A stretch of 64,000 nucleotides of DNA from positions 1 through 64,000 of the forward strand of contig NZ_JACJSP010000001.1 of assembly GCF_014698235.1 (NCBI RefSeq), in the 5' to 3' direction. The notes below the pieces were generated by a model. It was not told where the DNA came from. It saw only the letters and a list, made by a program, of their open reading frames with translations, and made no database searches. Positions 26,614 to 36,446 of the stretch are shown here, one piece after another (within the stretch, counting starts at the first letter, position 1; every line of letters begins with the position of its first letter). Origin of the DNA: Limnothrix sp. FACHB-406. GTDB lineage: Bacteria; Cyanobacteriota; Cyanobacteriia; CACIAM-69d. The position numbers and the translations under genes were made by a program.

Positions 26614-27713
26614 GGAGACTTGGATGAGCGACGATCGAGAGGTTCCCGCAATTCCACAGGGGCTTCCAGTAATTGCAGCGTGGCCCGCTCGGCATCGATC
26701 GCGACCGGAATCCCGATCGGGAGGGTGAGCTTGTCGGGCACATGGCCCAGGGCCAACCCCTGCCAACTGGGAATTCCCAAGGGGCGAATCCAATCATCCA
26801 GCACGCGGTTGAGGGAAAGGGCCGGCTCCCGATCGCCCGGACTCTCGCAGCGCGTGCATTGGGCAAACACGAACCCCGCCAACTGATCCAGCAAACCCGC
26901 CAGCTTCAGTTGCGACAACAGGCGATCGACCCGATAGACCGGCTCGCCCACCTCTTCCACCACCAAAATTTTGCCCGCCCACTGGGGAAGATAGGTGGAT
27001 CCCACCATGGCCGCCAACACCGACAGATTCGACACCACCAAGGGGCCCTGGGCTTGGCCGGGGTGAATCACTCGGTGGGTTTGCTGGGGCGGATTTTGGA
27101 GGGTGGCCGCTGTCCCTGCCATCAAAACCTGTTGCCAAGCGGCCGTGGAAAATGCATTCCAGCGAGAAGCGATCACGGGGCCATGGAACGTGACCAAGCC
27201 CGATCGCTCGTAATAGGCCAACAACAGGGCGCTGATGTCGCTGAAGCCCAGGAGAATTTTGGGGTGCGATCGCGCCAACTCCCAATCCAGCAAGGGCAAA
27301 ATCCGCGCACAGCCCCACCCACCGCGCGCACAAATAACTGCCGCCACTTGCGGATCGGCAAAGGCCCGGTTTAAATCCGCCGCCCGATCCCGATCGCGCC
27401 CGGCCAAGTAACCATCTCGATCGAATAAATGTCGCCCCGGAATCAGCCGAAATCCTTGCTGAGTCAACCACTGCCAGCCCTGCTGTAGGTCGGCTGCCGC
27501 AACGCGCCCCGCCGGAGCCACAATCGCGATCGTGTCGCCGGGTCGGAGCGATCGCGGCCGCAGCAGAGGCCGCACCGGGTTAGCCGTTGGCAATGGCGAC
27601 AAGGGAGAATCTGCCGCCCTGGCCAGCGATCGGCCGTCGATTTGCGTAGCTAGGGCCAGAGCACCCAAACCCCTCAGCCAAAACCGGCGCGATCGCCCAT
27701 GGTTGATCATCAT
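26610..27713 (-). CDS. Murein tetrapeptide LD-carboxypeptidase (peptidase S66)
   Basis: A 367-residue S66 peptidase. The nucleophile motif reads ILLGFSDISALL, the Glu appears in LVVEEVGEPVYRVDR, and the His in LALGHVPDKLTLPIGI, in the expected order. LRPGDTIAIVAPAG opens the mature domain. The N-terminus (RSRRFWLRGLGALALA) has a twin-arginine-like signal followed by a hydrophobic run, so export to the periplasm is likely, unlike the cytoplasmic E. coli enzyme. It would remove the terminal D-Ala from recycled or cross-bridge tetrapeptides. Start: ATG 27713 or the adjacent ATG 27710. Confidence 0.9.
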   Translation of the reverse strand: MMINHGRSRRFWLRGLGALALATQIDGRSLARAADSPLSPLPTANPVRPLLRPRSLRPGDTIAIVAPAGRVAAADLQQGWQWLTQQGFRLIPGRHLFDRDGYLAGRDRDRAADLNRAFADPQVAAVICARGGWGCARILPLLDWELARSHPKILLGFSDISALLLAYYERSGLVTFHGPVIASRWNAFSTAAWQQVLMAGTAATLQNPPQQTHRVIHPGQAQGPLVVSNLSVLAAMVGSTYLPQWAGKILVVEEVGEPVYRVDRLLSQLKLAGLLDQLAGFVFAQCTRCESPGDREPALSLNRVLDDWIRPLGIPSWQGLALGHVPDKLTLPIGIPVAIDAERATLQLLEAPVELREPLDRRSSKSP

Positions 27714-28250
27714 TAATCGCTTTTTGAAAAAAGTTATGAATAGAAATAAGAACGGCTCCGCAGCCTGATCAGTAGACTTCTTACACGAATCGGCTAGCAG
27801 CCCTCATCCCCCAACCCCTTCTCCCAGGGAGGGCGAAGGGGAGCCAGAACCATTGCGTTACAGAGATCTCGGGACTGGCGATCAAGTCCCTCTCCGAACT
27901 TGGAAGAGGGATTTAGAGTGAGGGTCTTGATTGATACAAAAGGTCTAGTGATTGATTTCATAATTCCATGATCATCCATTACCCAGTCCTAGCTTCAGAC
28001 AATCTTTTGTTAAGCTAGACTGAGAATTAATTGCAATAATGCTAGGCTCATACTTCAATTAAAACGCCGATTATCCGGCCGAGGTGCGATCGCCAGCAGT
28101 CATCAGCAATCCTCGATCGACCCACCATCCCAGGCGCTCAGCGCCCTCGGGGTAGACCCTGGAATTGGGTCACGACAACAGCCGATCTCCCTGCCCAGAC
28201 TGACAACCACCCCGAACCGGATTTTCATCAACCCGACATTGCCAGCTTCC
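27714..28250. other. Spacer with MITE copy upstream of futA
   Basis: A 537-base gap between divergent LD-carboxypeptidase and futA genes. The inverted MITE-like copy occupies 27775-27945. Bases about 27950-28070 are AT-rich and are the likely promoter region of futA. The rest shows no gene. Confidence 0.5.
27775..27945. mobile_element. 171-bp MITE-like element, diverged inverted copy
   Basis: Same length and layout as the copy at 20691-20861, on the opposite strand: GACTTCTTACACGAATC at the left end, CCAACCCCTTCTCCCAGGGA inside, TAGAGTGAGGGTCTTGAT near the right end, and GGTC at the end. TA flanks both ends (27773-27774, 27946-27947). Its terminal repeats have several mismatches, so this copy is probably older. 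The 61-codon frame inside it is a repeat artefact. Confidence 0.8.
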
Positions 28251-29348
28251 ATGAGACGTTTGACCCGCCGCGCCTTTTTGGCGACCAGCTCAATGGCCAC
28301 CGCCGCCGTTGCGATCGCCCAGGGTTGCACCCCATCTTCATCCACTTCCAACAACGCCAACGGCAGTTCCAGCAATGGATCCAGCCAAACAGTGTTGCGG
28401 CTCTATTCCGGCCGTCACTACGACAGCGACAAGGCTGTTTATGAAGGATTTGAACGCAAAACCGGCATCAAAATCGAATACATCTCCGATGATGCCGACA
28501 AGCTCATTGAGCGGATCCAAGCAGAGGGCAGCAACAGCACAGCAGATTTGTTGCTAACAGTGGACGCGGGGCGATTATGGCGGGCTTCGGCAGAAGGGTT
28601 GTTTCAGCCGGTGACCCCCACCCAGGCCCCCAACCTTTACAGCGCGGTCCCAGAAAATTTGCGCCACCCGGAAGGCCAGTGGTTTGCCCTGTCGAAGCGG
28701 GCCCGCGTGATTATGTACAACAAGGAAAAGGTGCAACCCTCGGAACTCAACACCTATGAAGCGCTGGCCGATGCCCGGTGGCGCAGCCAAATTCTGGTGC
28801 GCACCTCCAGCAACATCTACAACCTGTCCTGGGTGGGGGAAATGATTGCTGTCCATGGCGAGGCCAAGACGGAACAATGGGCCCGCAGCATGGTGGCGAA
28901 TTTTGCGCGGCCACCGGAAGGCAATGACACGGCGCAAATCATGTCCTGTGCAGCGGGCATTGGTTCGATCGCCATTTCCAACACTTACTATTTGGTGCGT
29001 TTGGCCAAGTCCACCAAACCGGAAGAGCGCACCGCCTTCCAACGAATTGGAGTCTGTTTCCCAAACCAGGGCGATCGGGGAACCCACATCAACATCAGCG
29101 GCGTGGGCCTGGTGAAAAATGCTCGTAACCCCGAAGGGGCGATTCAGTTCATGGAATATTTGCTGAGTCCCGAAGCCCAGGAACTCTTTGCCAAGGGCAA
29201 CCACGAATATCCCGTGCTGAAGGGTGTGGCGCTGGATCCAGATCTGGCCAAGCTGGGCACTTTCAAGGAATCCACCGTGAGCGCCACCACCTTTGGCCGC
29301 AACAACGAGGTGGCGCTCAAACTGCTCGATCGCGCTGGTTGGAAGTAA
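28251..29348 (+). CDS. futA: Iron(III) ABC transporter substrate-binding protein, FutA type
   Basis: A 365-residue ferric-binding protein from ATG 28251. The signal has a twin-arginine motif ([13 protein letters not shown]) and a lipobox-like AIAQGC (Cys26), so it may be Tat-exported, lipidated, or both. The mature part starts [20 protein letters not shown], as in FutA/FbpA, with [21 protein letters not shown] and the tyrosine-bearing [11 protein letters not shown] that ligates iron in FutA. It fits FutA1/FutA2 of Synechocystis. No permease or ATPase genes are next to it, which is common in cyanobacteria. A Fur box could not be identified with confidence upstream. Confidence 0.92.
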   Translation: MRRLTRRAFLATSSMATAAVAIAQGCTPSSSTSNNANGSSSNGSSQTVLRLYSGRHYDSDKAVYEGFERKTGIKIEYISDDADKLIERIQAEGSNSTADLLLTVDAGRLWRASAEGLFQPVTPTQAPNLYSAVPENLRHPEGQWFALSKRARVIMYNKEKVQPSELNTYEALADARWRSQILVRTSSNIYNLSWVGEMIAVHGEAKTEQWARSMVANFARPPEGNDTAQIMSCAAGIGSIAISNTYYLVRLAKSTKPEERTAFQRIGVCFPNQGDRGTHINISGVGLVKNARNPEGAIQFMEYLLSPEAQELFAKGNHEYPVLKGVALDPDLAKLGTFKESTVSATTFGRNNEVALKLLDRAGWK

Positions 29349-30169
29349 CGTTGCCATGGGCCAGGAACCCACTCCCCGATCGCTTCCTCTGGTTTGGAGC
29401 GCCTTCGAGCCTCAGACCCTGCGGGGGTGGTCATGGGTTCATGGCCATTGCCGCTCGATCGCCCAATCCAATTGACTAATTAACTTAACTTATTAGACTA
29501 ATTCATGAGATCCAGTCATCGGATCAAAAATCCAGCGTGCCTTGTGCAAACTGCCACGAAATCGTTTCAGTAGGTTTTTCAGTAAGTCACTGAATTTTGC
29601 TAACTAGTGAGCTATTGTCGATCGCCCAATTGCAGCTTGTGTTTGCCAAGCCAATTCGTGCTATCTCCGCAGGTGCAATGTAGCTTTTTTAGCAAGGTTG
29701 CTGGGGCGGAAACTCATAATTCCTGAAAATTGATTCAAAATTTAAATTTTCAATGTCAAAAAAGTTACAGACTGGTCTCAATTCATGGTTAATCTGTTGA
29801 TCTCGTCAGGGCAAAATCTTTAGAAAATATTGAAGAAATATTACAATTATCTGAGAAAGCATCTGAAATTCATTCAGAATCATTTCGTTCAATAATGACA
29901 GTCATCTCACTTTCTTGATCAAAATCTGAAACGAGACAATGAAGGTTTTTGTTTACAGTCTCGGTCTCTCAAAATGGCAAAAATCTGATCAAGCTAAATG
30001 AGAATTGGTTTAGTCAACCCTCATTTTAAAAGCCAGTTTGGTCAGGAGTGAGGGATGGCAAATCAAAATTTTTCTTTATACTAAAGCAGTAACTAGGACA
30101 GTGACCTAAACTCAAGTTTCGGGCTTCTGATGAAATTCCCGTGACACTACTTCCCCTGAGTTTGAACCC
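29349..30169. other. AT-rich gene desert upstream of the multidomain kinase
   Basis: An 821-base gap, distinctly AT-richer than the surroundings and poor in CGATCG motifs, especially 29500-30100. All frames are short. A possible -10 TATACT is at 30077-30082, but there is no matching -35. I see no tRNA cloverleaf or repeat structure. It may hold a regulatory RNA, but nothing positive supports that. Confidence 0.5.
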
Positions 30170-33100
30170 ATGACGAGTGCGCCCGGTTCCACCAACCCAG
30201 CGATCGCCCATCTTCCGGCATACCAGATTCTTGAGCTGATGTATGAAGGCACAAGAACACTGGTCTATCGCGCAGTGGAAAAGGCAACCCAGCGATCGGT
30301 CATCATTAAAGTTCTGTCTCAGGAATATCCAAGTTTTGCAGAATTAGTCCAATTTCGCAATCAATATACGGTCACCAAAAACTTACCCATTGATGGTATT
30401 GTTCACCCCCTTAGCCTCATTCCCTACGGCAATGGATATGGGTTGGTGATGGAAGATTTTGGAGCAATTTCCCTTGCTCAATATCTTCAAGATAATACAG
30501 TCACTCTCGTTGAAATTCTAGGAATTGCAGTTCGTTTAGTTGAAATTCTCCATGAATTGCATCAATATCGAGTTATTCATAAAGATATTAAACCAACCAA
30601 TATTCTCATTGACCCCACTTCCAAGCAAGTCAAATTAATTGACTTTGGAATTGCTTCTCTGCTGCCGAAGGAAACGCAATCCCTCCAAAGTCCTAAAAGT
30701 CTGGAGGGAACCCTCGCCTATTTGGCTCCAGAACAAACGGGGCGCATGAATCGGGCGATCGATTATCGAGCTGATTTTTACGCCCTAGGAGTCACGCTCT
30801 ATCAAATGTTGACGGGGGAATTACCGTTTAAGGGTCAAGATCCGCTGGAGCTAATTCATTGCCATATGACGCAAATTCCGCCAGCGGTGGATGTGTTGAA
30901 CCCTCAGGTTCCTGGCATGGTGGCAGCAATTGTCAACAAGTTGATGGCCAAAAATGCGGAGGATCGCTACCAAAGTGCCTTGGGGTTGAAGCATGACCTG
31001 GAGCATTGCCTCAACCAATATGCCCTTCAAGGACGGGTGGCGGTTTTTTCTTTGGGCGATCGGGACTTAAACGATCGATTCCTGATTCCTGAAAAACTTT
31101 ATGGTCGCCACACAGAAGTTCAAGCCCTTTTAGATGCGTTCGATCGCGTGGCCCAGGGAGCCTCGGAATTAATGTTAGTGGCGGGATTTTCCGGCATTGG
31201 CAAAACTGCCGTGGTTAGTGAAGTCCATAAGCCGATCGTGCGGCAACGGGGCTACTTCATTAAGGGAAAGTTTGATCAATTTAACCGCAATATTCCTTTT
31301 TCGGCCTTTGTTCAAGCGTTTCGAGATTTGATGGGGCAGCTTCTCTCAGAATCTGACCAACAACTTGCCCAATGGCGCACGAAAATTTTGACGGCCCTGG
31401 GAACCAACGGGCAGGTACTGATTGACGTGATTCCTGAGCTAGAGCGGATTATTGGTTCGCAACCACCGGCTCCGGAGTTATCCGGTGCGGCGGCTCAAAA
31501 TCGATTTAATTTGCTCTTTCAGAATTTCCTCCAAATCTTTACCCAAGCGACCCATCCCCTGGTTTTATTTTTGGATGATTTGCAGTGGGCTGATTCAGCC
31601 TCTTTGCAACTGATTAAGATTTTGATGGATGGTCATCCCTATCTTTTGCTATTGGGAACCTATCGAGATAATGAAGTCTCGTCTGCCCATCCGTTAATGC
31701 TGACCATTGAGGAACTGAAAAAAGCAGAGGTCACGCTGCAAACAATCACCCTTGCTCCCCTAGGGTTTCGCGATACTAACCAGTTGGTGGCGGAAACTTT
31801 GCATTGCGGCTTGGATCGATCGCGCTTGCTGACGGAGCTAATTTATCTTCGTACTCAAGGAAATCCTTTCTTTACGGCCCAATTTTTGAAGGCTCTCAAA
31901 GAAGATGGCTATATTTTGTTTGACCGAGAGCAAGGCGTTTGGGAATGCGATTTAGCACCCATCAGCACCCTGTCTTTAACGGACAATGTGGTGGAATTTA
32001 TGGCCTTGCAGCTTCAGAAGTTGCCTGCGGTTACCCAAGGAGTTTTGAAGCTAGCCGCTTGTATTGGCAACCAGTTTGATTTGAGCACCTTGGCCATTGT
32101 TTCTGAACAGTCAGAAACGGAGACCGCCGCAGCCCTCTGGAAAGCGCTGCAAGAGGGATTAATTTTGCCCCAAAGCGAGGTTTATAAATTCTATTTAGGT
32201 CAAGAAACACCAGAGGCGACAGAAACAGAAACCACAGTGAGCGATCGGGCTGTTTATCGCTTTTTGCACGATCGTGTTCAACAGGCAGCCTATGCCTTGA
32301 TTGATGACGACCAAAAACAGGCAACCCATCTTTGTGTGGGTCGGTTACTGTTGGAGCAACTTTCAGAGCGCGATCGGGAAGAGCGGATCTTTGAAATTGT
32401 TAACCACCTCAACGTGGGTCAAGCGCTCATTGCAGCACCCAACCAACAGCGAGAATTAGCCCAATTAAATTTCTTAGCCGGTTGCAAGGCCAAAGCCGCC
32501 ACCGCCTATGCCGCCGCATTGACCTATATTCGCACGGCGATCGAGTTGTTACCGGAGGCGATCGCCCAAAAGGACTATGACCTCAGTTTTAGGCTCGATA
32601 AAGAACGGGCAGAAATTGAATATTTGAATGGCAACCTGGAAGCAGCAGAAATCTGGATTCAAAGAGCCTTGAGCAAGGCGAAAACTTCCTTAGAAAAAGC
32701 CGATGTTTACAACATGTCGATCTTGCAATATACCTTGCAAGCCAAATATCCCGAAGCGATTCAAGCGGGCCGTCAAGGCTTAGCCCTCCTGGATATTGAT
32801 CTGCCTGTTGATCAATTGGAAGCGGCCCTAGCCCAGGAATTAGGCCAAGCAAAAACATTGGCCAATCATAATTCCTTTGAGGTGCTGACTCAGTTGCCGA
32901 TCATGACTGAGCCGGAGCAAAAAATGGCGATCAAGCTGTTAATTAGCATGGGGCCACCCACTTATCGCTCCCATCAACGGCTGTGGTCGGTCATTTGTGC
33001 CAAGGCAGTGAATCTTTGTTTGCAATATGGCAATACACCGGAAATTGGCTATATCTACCCGGCTTTTGGTGGGCTGCGGGGCTATGCCTTGAATAACTAT

Positions 33101-35605
33101 CAAGGCACTGATCAATTACTGGATATTACCCTTCAGCTAATTCAGGCTTTTAATAATAAGTCCGCTGAAAGTGTGGCTTATTTGATGATTGGCAGTTCCT
33201 TACGCCATTGGTCAGATCCCCTCAAAATTGCCACGGAAGATTATCTATCTTCCTATCGAGTGGGGCTGGAATCAAGTAATTTGCAATACGCGGCCTATGC
33301 TTTTGGTCACAACATGTATTGCCGGTTTTATCAAAGCCTGCCCCTAGATCAACTATTTGATGAAATTACAGAATATTTAAACTTCAGTCGCAAGCATAAA
33401 AATCAGTGGGCGATCGATCTGATGTTAGGGGGTCTGTCGGTGGTTGCCAATCTCCTAGACCCGGAATATGACCCAACGGATTTATCGATCGGCTGGGGCA
33501 AAATTCAGTCAGAGCTAGCCTACTTAGAGCAATGCCGGATTCACAAAAACTGGCAAGTTATTTGCATTTTTAATATTCTGCGCACCCAAGTTCTTTTGAT
33601 TTTTGATCAACTGGAAGAAGCCTATTATTACGGTCAGCAGGCGGAATCAGAAATTATTAATGTGGCTCCTCAAGGACTATTGCCCTATGTTCATCACTGT
33701 TTTGTTTATGCACTGCTCTTAGCGGCTCGATATGAGCAAACCCCTGAAGAACAAAAAGCCAGGGATTGGACAACCATCATTCGCTATCGTGATCAGCTCA
33801 AAATTTGGGCCGATAATTGTCCCGAAAACTTCTTGCACCTTTACTTTTTGGTCAAGGCGGAAACCGATCGCCTCACCAATCAATATCCTGAGGCGATCGA
33901 GTCCTATGATTGGGCGATCGCCAACGCCAAAGGCATGGGCTATCTCCAGGAAGAGGCCCTGGCCAATGAACTGGCTGCGAAGTTTTATATGAGTTGGGGT
34001 AAAGAGAAAATTGCCGCCGTTTATCTCCAGGAAGCCTACTATTGCTATGCCCGCTGGGGAGCCAAAGCCAAAATTCGAGATCTGGAAATTCGCTATCCCA
34101 AATTGTTGCGACCAATTCTTCAGGCGAGTTCCACCTCGGTTGACTTTCTCAACACGTTGATGACCCTTACTTCGGTTAACCCGACCATCCACAGCAGCAC
34201 GCGCAAAAGTGCTAGCAGCGCTCGGCTTAATCAAACCTTGGACTTTGCTAGCATTTTGCGAGCGTCACAGGCCCTTTCTAGCACTATTCAATTAGAAGAA
34301 TTGTTGGGTCAACTCACGCAAATTATTTTGCAAAATTCCGGAGCAGAACGCTGCGTTTTGGTGTTGGCTGATGATCGTGGAAGCTGGCAAGTGCGTGCTA
34401 CGGCCACACTGAAATCGACCCAACTGGGAAATGATCCTTTAACCGATCACAGTCAAGTGCCGGCCAAGCTCATTCGGTATGTAAAAAATACCCAAGAACT
34501 GATTGTTATTGATGATTTGGTTACGGATTTACCAGTAATCGGAAGTTATTTAAATCAACATCAACCGAAGAGCGTCCTCTGTTTGCCTATCTTGAATCAG
34601 GGGCAATTATTGGGTTGCTTGTATTTGGAAAATCGGCTAACCGCTGGAGTTTTCACCAACGATCGAGTGATTATTCTCAACTTCCTTTGCACGCAAGCAG
34701 CCATTTCTCTCAACAATGCCAAGCTTTATCAGCAGGTACAACAGTCTTTTACGGACTTACAGCAAGCACAATTAAAGCTAGTTCAAAGTGAAAAAATGTC
34801 GGCTTTGGGAAGTTTAGTGGCAGGGGTAGCCCACGAAATTAATAACCCGATCGGCTGCATTATTGGCAACATTGACGCAACCCAAATCTATATTGAAGAC
34901 CTTCTGAGCTTGCTAGATCTCTATGCTCAAGAGTTGCCGAATCCCAGCGCCCAAATTCAAGCGGAATTGGAAGCAGTGGATTTGGACTATGTGCGCGATG
35001 ATGCCATGCAACTGATTCGGGCCATGAAGGAAAGTAGCGATCGAATCCGTGCCATCAGCAAGAGTTTGAGAACCTTCTCCCGAGCGGATACGGAAAGCAA
35101 GCAATTGTTTGATGTGCGTGAAGGCATTGACAGCACGGTTTTGATCTTGCGCCATCGCCTGAAGGGCAATGATCACCGACCAGCGATTCATGTGGCCACC
35201 AATTACGATCCAGTGCCCGAAATTTATTGCTTTCCGGGGCAACTGAACCAAGTGTTTATGAATTTGTTAGCCAATGCGATCGATGCGTTGGATGAGGCCA
35301 GTCAAGGACATAGTTTTGAAGCATTAACCGCCGCTGCTCAGGCAATTTCCATTCGCGTCACGTCCGACCAAGCAACGGTTCAAGTCACGATCGCTGATAA
35401 CGGGGTGGGAATCCCTGAGGAAATTATCGGCAAGATTTTTGACCAAGCGTTTACGACTAAAGCAGTGGGTCGCGGAACGGGGCTAGGATTGGCGATCGCC
35501 CGCCAAATTGTGGTGGATATCCATGGGGGCAGCTTGGAGGCGAAATCAACGGTCGGTCAAGGGACAGAATTTGTGATTGGCTTGCCGATCGAGCGTCCCA
35601 ATTAA
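30170..35605 (+). CDS. Ser/Thr kinase - AAA ATPase - GAF - histidine kinase hybrid, 1811 residues
   Basis: A large hybrid signalling protein. Residues about 15-280: Ser/Thr kinase with VIHKDIKPTNILID (catalytic loop, near 135), KLIDFGIASL (DFG, near 157) and GTLAYLAPEQTGRMN. Residues about 305-560: AAA_16-type ATPase with AGFSGIGKTAVVSEV (Walker A, near 340) and LVLFLDDLQWAD (Walker B). Residues about 600-1340: helical TPR-like region. Residues about 1375-1525: GAF domain. Residues about 1535-1811: histidine kinase with VAGVAHEINNPIGCI (H-box, near 1550), MNLLANAIDAL (N-box), IADNGVGIPEE and GTGLGLAIARQIV. All catalytic motifs look intact. This architecture is known in filamentous cyanobacteria (HepK/HstK-like kinases). 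The gene has lower GC than its neighbours and stands alone. Confidence 0.93.
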   Translation: MTSAPGSTNPAIAHLPAYQILELMYEGTRTLVYRAVEKATQRSVIIKVLSQEYPSFAELVQFRNQYTVTKNLPIDGIVHPLSLIPYGNGYGLVMEDFGAISLAQYLQDNTVTLVEILGIAVRLVEILHELHQYRVIHKDIKPTNILIDPTSKQVKLIDFGIASLLPKETQSLQSPKSLEGTLAYLAPEQTGRMNRAIDYRADFYALGVTLYQMLTGELPFKGQDPLELIHCHMTQIPPAVDVLNPQVPGMVAAIVNKLMAKNAEDRYQSALGLKHDLEHCLNQYALQGRVAVFSLGDRDLNDRFLIPEKLYGRHTEVQALLDAFDRVAQGASELMLVAGFSGIGKTAVVSEVHKPIVRQRGYFIKGKFDQFNRNIPFSAFVQAFRDLMGQLLSESDQQLAQWRTKILTALGTNGQVLIDVIPELERIIGSQPPAPELSGAAAQNRFNLLFQNFLQIFTQATHPLVLFLDDLQWADSASLQLIKILMDGHPYLLLLGTYRDNEVSSAHPLMLTIEELKKAEVTLQTITLAPLGFRDTNQLVAETLHCGLDRSRLLTELIYLRTQGNPFFTAQFLKALKEDGYILFDREQGVWECDLAPISTLSLTDNVVEFMALQLQKLPAVTQGVLKLAACIGNQFDLSTLAIVSEQSETETAAALWKALQEGLILPQSEVYKFYLGQETPEATETETTVSDRAVYRFLHDRVQQAAYALIDDDQKQATHLCVGRLLLEQLSERDREERIFEIVNHLNVGQALIAAPNQQRELAQLNFLAGCKAKAATAYAAALTYIRTAIELLPEAIAQKDYDLSFRLDKERAEIEYLNGNLEAAEIWIQRALSKAKTSLEKADVYNMSILQYTLQAKYPEAIQAGRQGLALLDIDLPVDQLEAALAQELGQAKTLANHNSFEVLTQLPIMTEPEQKMAIKLLISMGPPTYRSHQRLWSVICAKAVNLCLQYGNTPEIGYIYPAFGGLRGYALNNYQGTDQLLDITLQLIQAFNNKSAESVAYLMIGSSLRHWSDPLKIATEDYLSSYRVGLESSNLQYAAYAFGHNMYCRFYQSLPLDQLFDEITEYLNFSRKHKNQWAIDLMLGGLSVVANLLDPEYDPTDLSIGWGKIQSELAYLEQCRIHKNWQVICIFNILRTQVLLIFDQLEEAYYYGQQAESEIINVAPQGLLPYVHHCFVYALLLAARYEQTPEEQKARDWTTIIRYRDQLKIWADNCPENFLHLYFLVKAETDRLTNQYPEAIESYDWAIANAKGMGYLQEEALANELAAKFYMSWGKEKIAAVYLQEAYYCYARWGAKAKIRDLEIRYPKLLRPILQASSTSVDFLNTLMTLTSVNPTIHSSTRKSASSARLNQTLDFASILRASQALSSTIQLEELLGQLTQIILQNSGAERCVLVLADDRGSWQVRATATLKSTQLGNDPLTDHSQVPAKLIRYVKNTQELIVIDDLVTDLPVIGSYLNQHQPKSVLCLPILNQGQLLGCLYLENRLTAGVFTNDRVIILNFLCTQAAISLNNAKLYQQVQQSFTDLQQAQLKLVQSEKMSALGSLVAGVAHEINNPIGCIIGNIDATQIYIEDLLSLLDLYAQELPNPSAQIQAELEAVDLDYVRDDAMQLIRAMKESSDRIRAISKSLRTFSRADTESKQLFDVREGIDSTVLILRHRLKGNDHRPAIHVATNYDPVPEIYCFPGQLNQVFMNLLANAIDALDEASQGHSFEALTAAAQAISIRVTSDQATVQVTIADNGVGIPEEIIGKIFDQAFTTKAVGRGTGLGLAIARQIVVDIHGGSLEAKSTVGQGTEFVIGLPIERPN

Positions 35606-35695
35606 CCTGTAATCAATTGCGCATCGAATGCATGGCTCATCGATCGCCCCCATGAATCGTTTCGCCCCAATGGATAGTTAATGCGATCCAGCATC

Positions 35696-36304
35696 TTAGC
35701 CAAGAAATTGGATGGCCCCTTGGCGCAATACTTCCCAGCCCGTCGGCCCCCAGCGCACCACGGTGGATGGTTCGCCGGAACCCACTTCCGAATCGCCCAT
35801 GGCGGCCACTTCATCGGGGCTGAGGGTCAGCAGTTCGGGAAATTCTCGGTTAATGTCTGCGATCATCCGTAGGGGAGGCTGCCCCGATCGATTCACACTG
35901 GTGGTGAGTAGCGGCCCCGTTTGCGCCAAAATCGCCTTGGCTACTTCACAGGCGGGAACTCGCAGCCCGATCGAGCGTGTGGGGCCCAAGATGTCGTTCA
36001 TGGGCGGCAGGCGATCGCTCTGGGCAGGCAACACGATCGTTAAGGCTCCTGGCCAATAGTCTTGGGCGATCGCCTGCCATTGGCCCAGATCGCCGGCCCG
36101 ATCGTCCACATAGGGCCACAAATCCGCTGGCTGGGCCCCCATCAAAATCAGAGGCTTTTGGAAATCGCGCTGCTTGGTGGCATAGACCGCCGGGGCCCGA
36201 TCGGGCCGAGCCGCCAGGGCCGGAACCGTATCCGTAGGGAAACTGGCGAGGGCGGTTCCTGTCCGCAAGCCGGTGATTAGGGCTGAGAGAGTGACTTGGG
36301 GCAC
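35696..36304 (-). CDS. tsaC: L-threonylcarbamoyladenylate synthase (TsaC/Sua5/YrdC)
   Basis: A 202-residue YrdC-domain protein: LASFPTDTVPALAARPDRAP (family motif FPT(D/E)T(V/L)YGL), YATKQRDFQKPLILMG (K-x-R with P-L), and LLTTSVNRSGQPPLRM (S-x-N-x-S-G). It makes threonylcarbamoyl-AMP from threonine, bicarbonate and ATP for the t6A37 modification of ANN-decoding tRNAs. The start is GTG 36304 behind AGGAG at good spacing. There is no Sua5 C-terminal extension, so it is the short TsaC form. It lies downstream of clpB on the same strand with 142 bases between. Confidence 0.92.
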   Translation of the reverse strand: MPQVTLSALITGLRTGTALASFPTDTVPALAARPDRAPAVYATKQRDFQKPLILMGAQPADLWPYVDDRAGDLGQWQAIAQDYWPGALTIVLPAQSDRLPPMNDILGPTRSIGLRVPACEVAKAILAQTGPLLTTSVNRSGQPPLRMIADINREFPELLTLSPDEVAAMGDSEVGSGEPSTVVRWGPTGWEVLRQGAIQFLG

Positions 36305-36446
36305 GCTGAGAACTCCTGGTGCGATCGCAACAGTTGGCCAAATCGGCGAGAAATGACAAGAAATTGGGAGAGATTAGGAAAAATTAGGGTGCGAGAACTG
36401 CGGGCGCTTGGCGCAACCGGGAGCAACTTAGCCGCTGCATCAACCC

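Noticed and set aside
27794-27979. 61-codon protein (LTLNPSSKFGEGL...)
   Set aside because: It is the translation of the MITE-like element; the same peptide-like echo comes from the other copy at 20691-20861.
29349-30169. Hidden small photosystem gene or tRNA in the AT-rich gap
   Set aside because: No tRNA T-loop or cloverleaf and no short hydrophobic frame with a ribosome binding site was found by eye on either strand.
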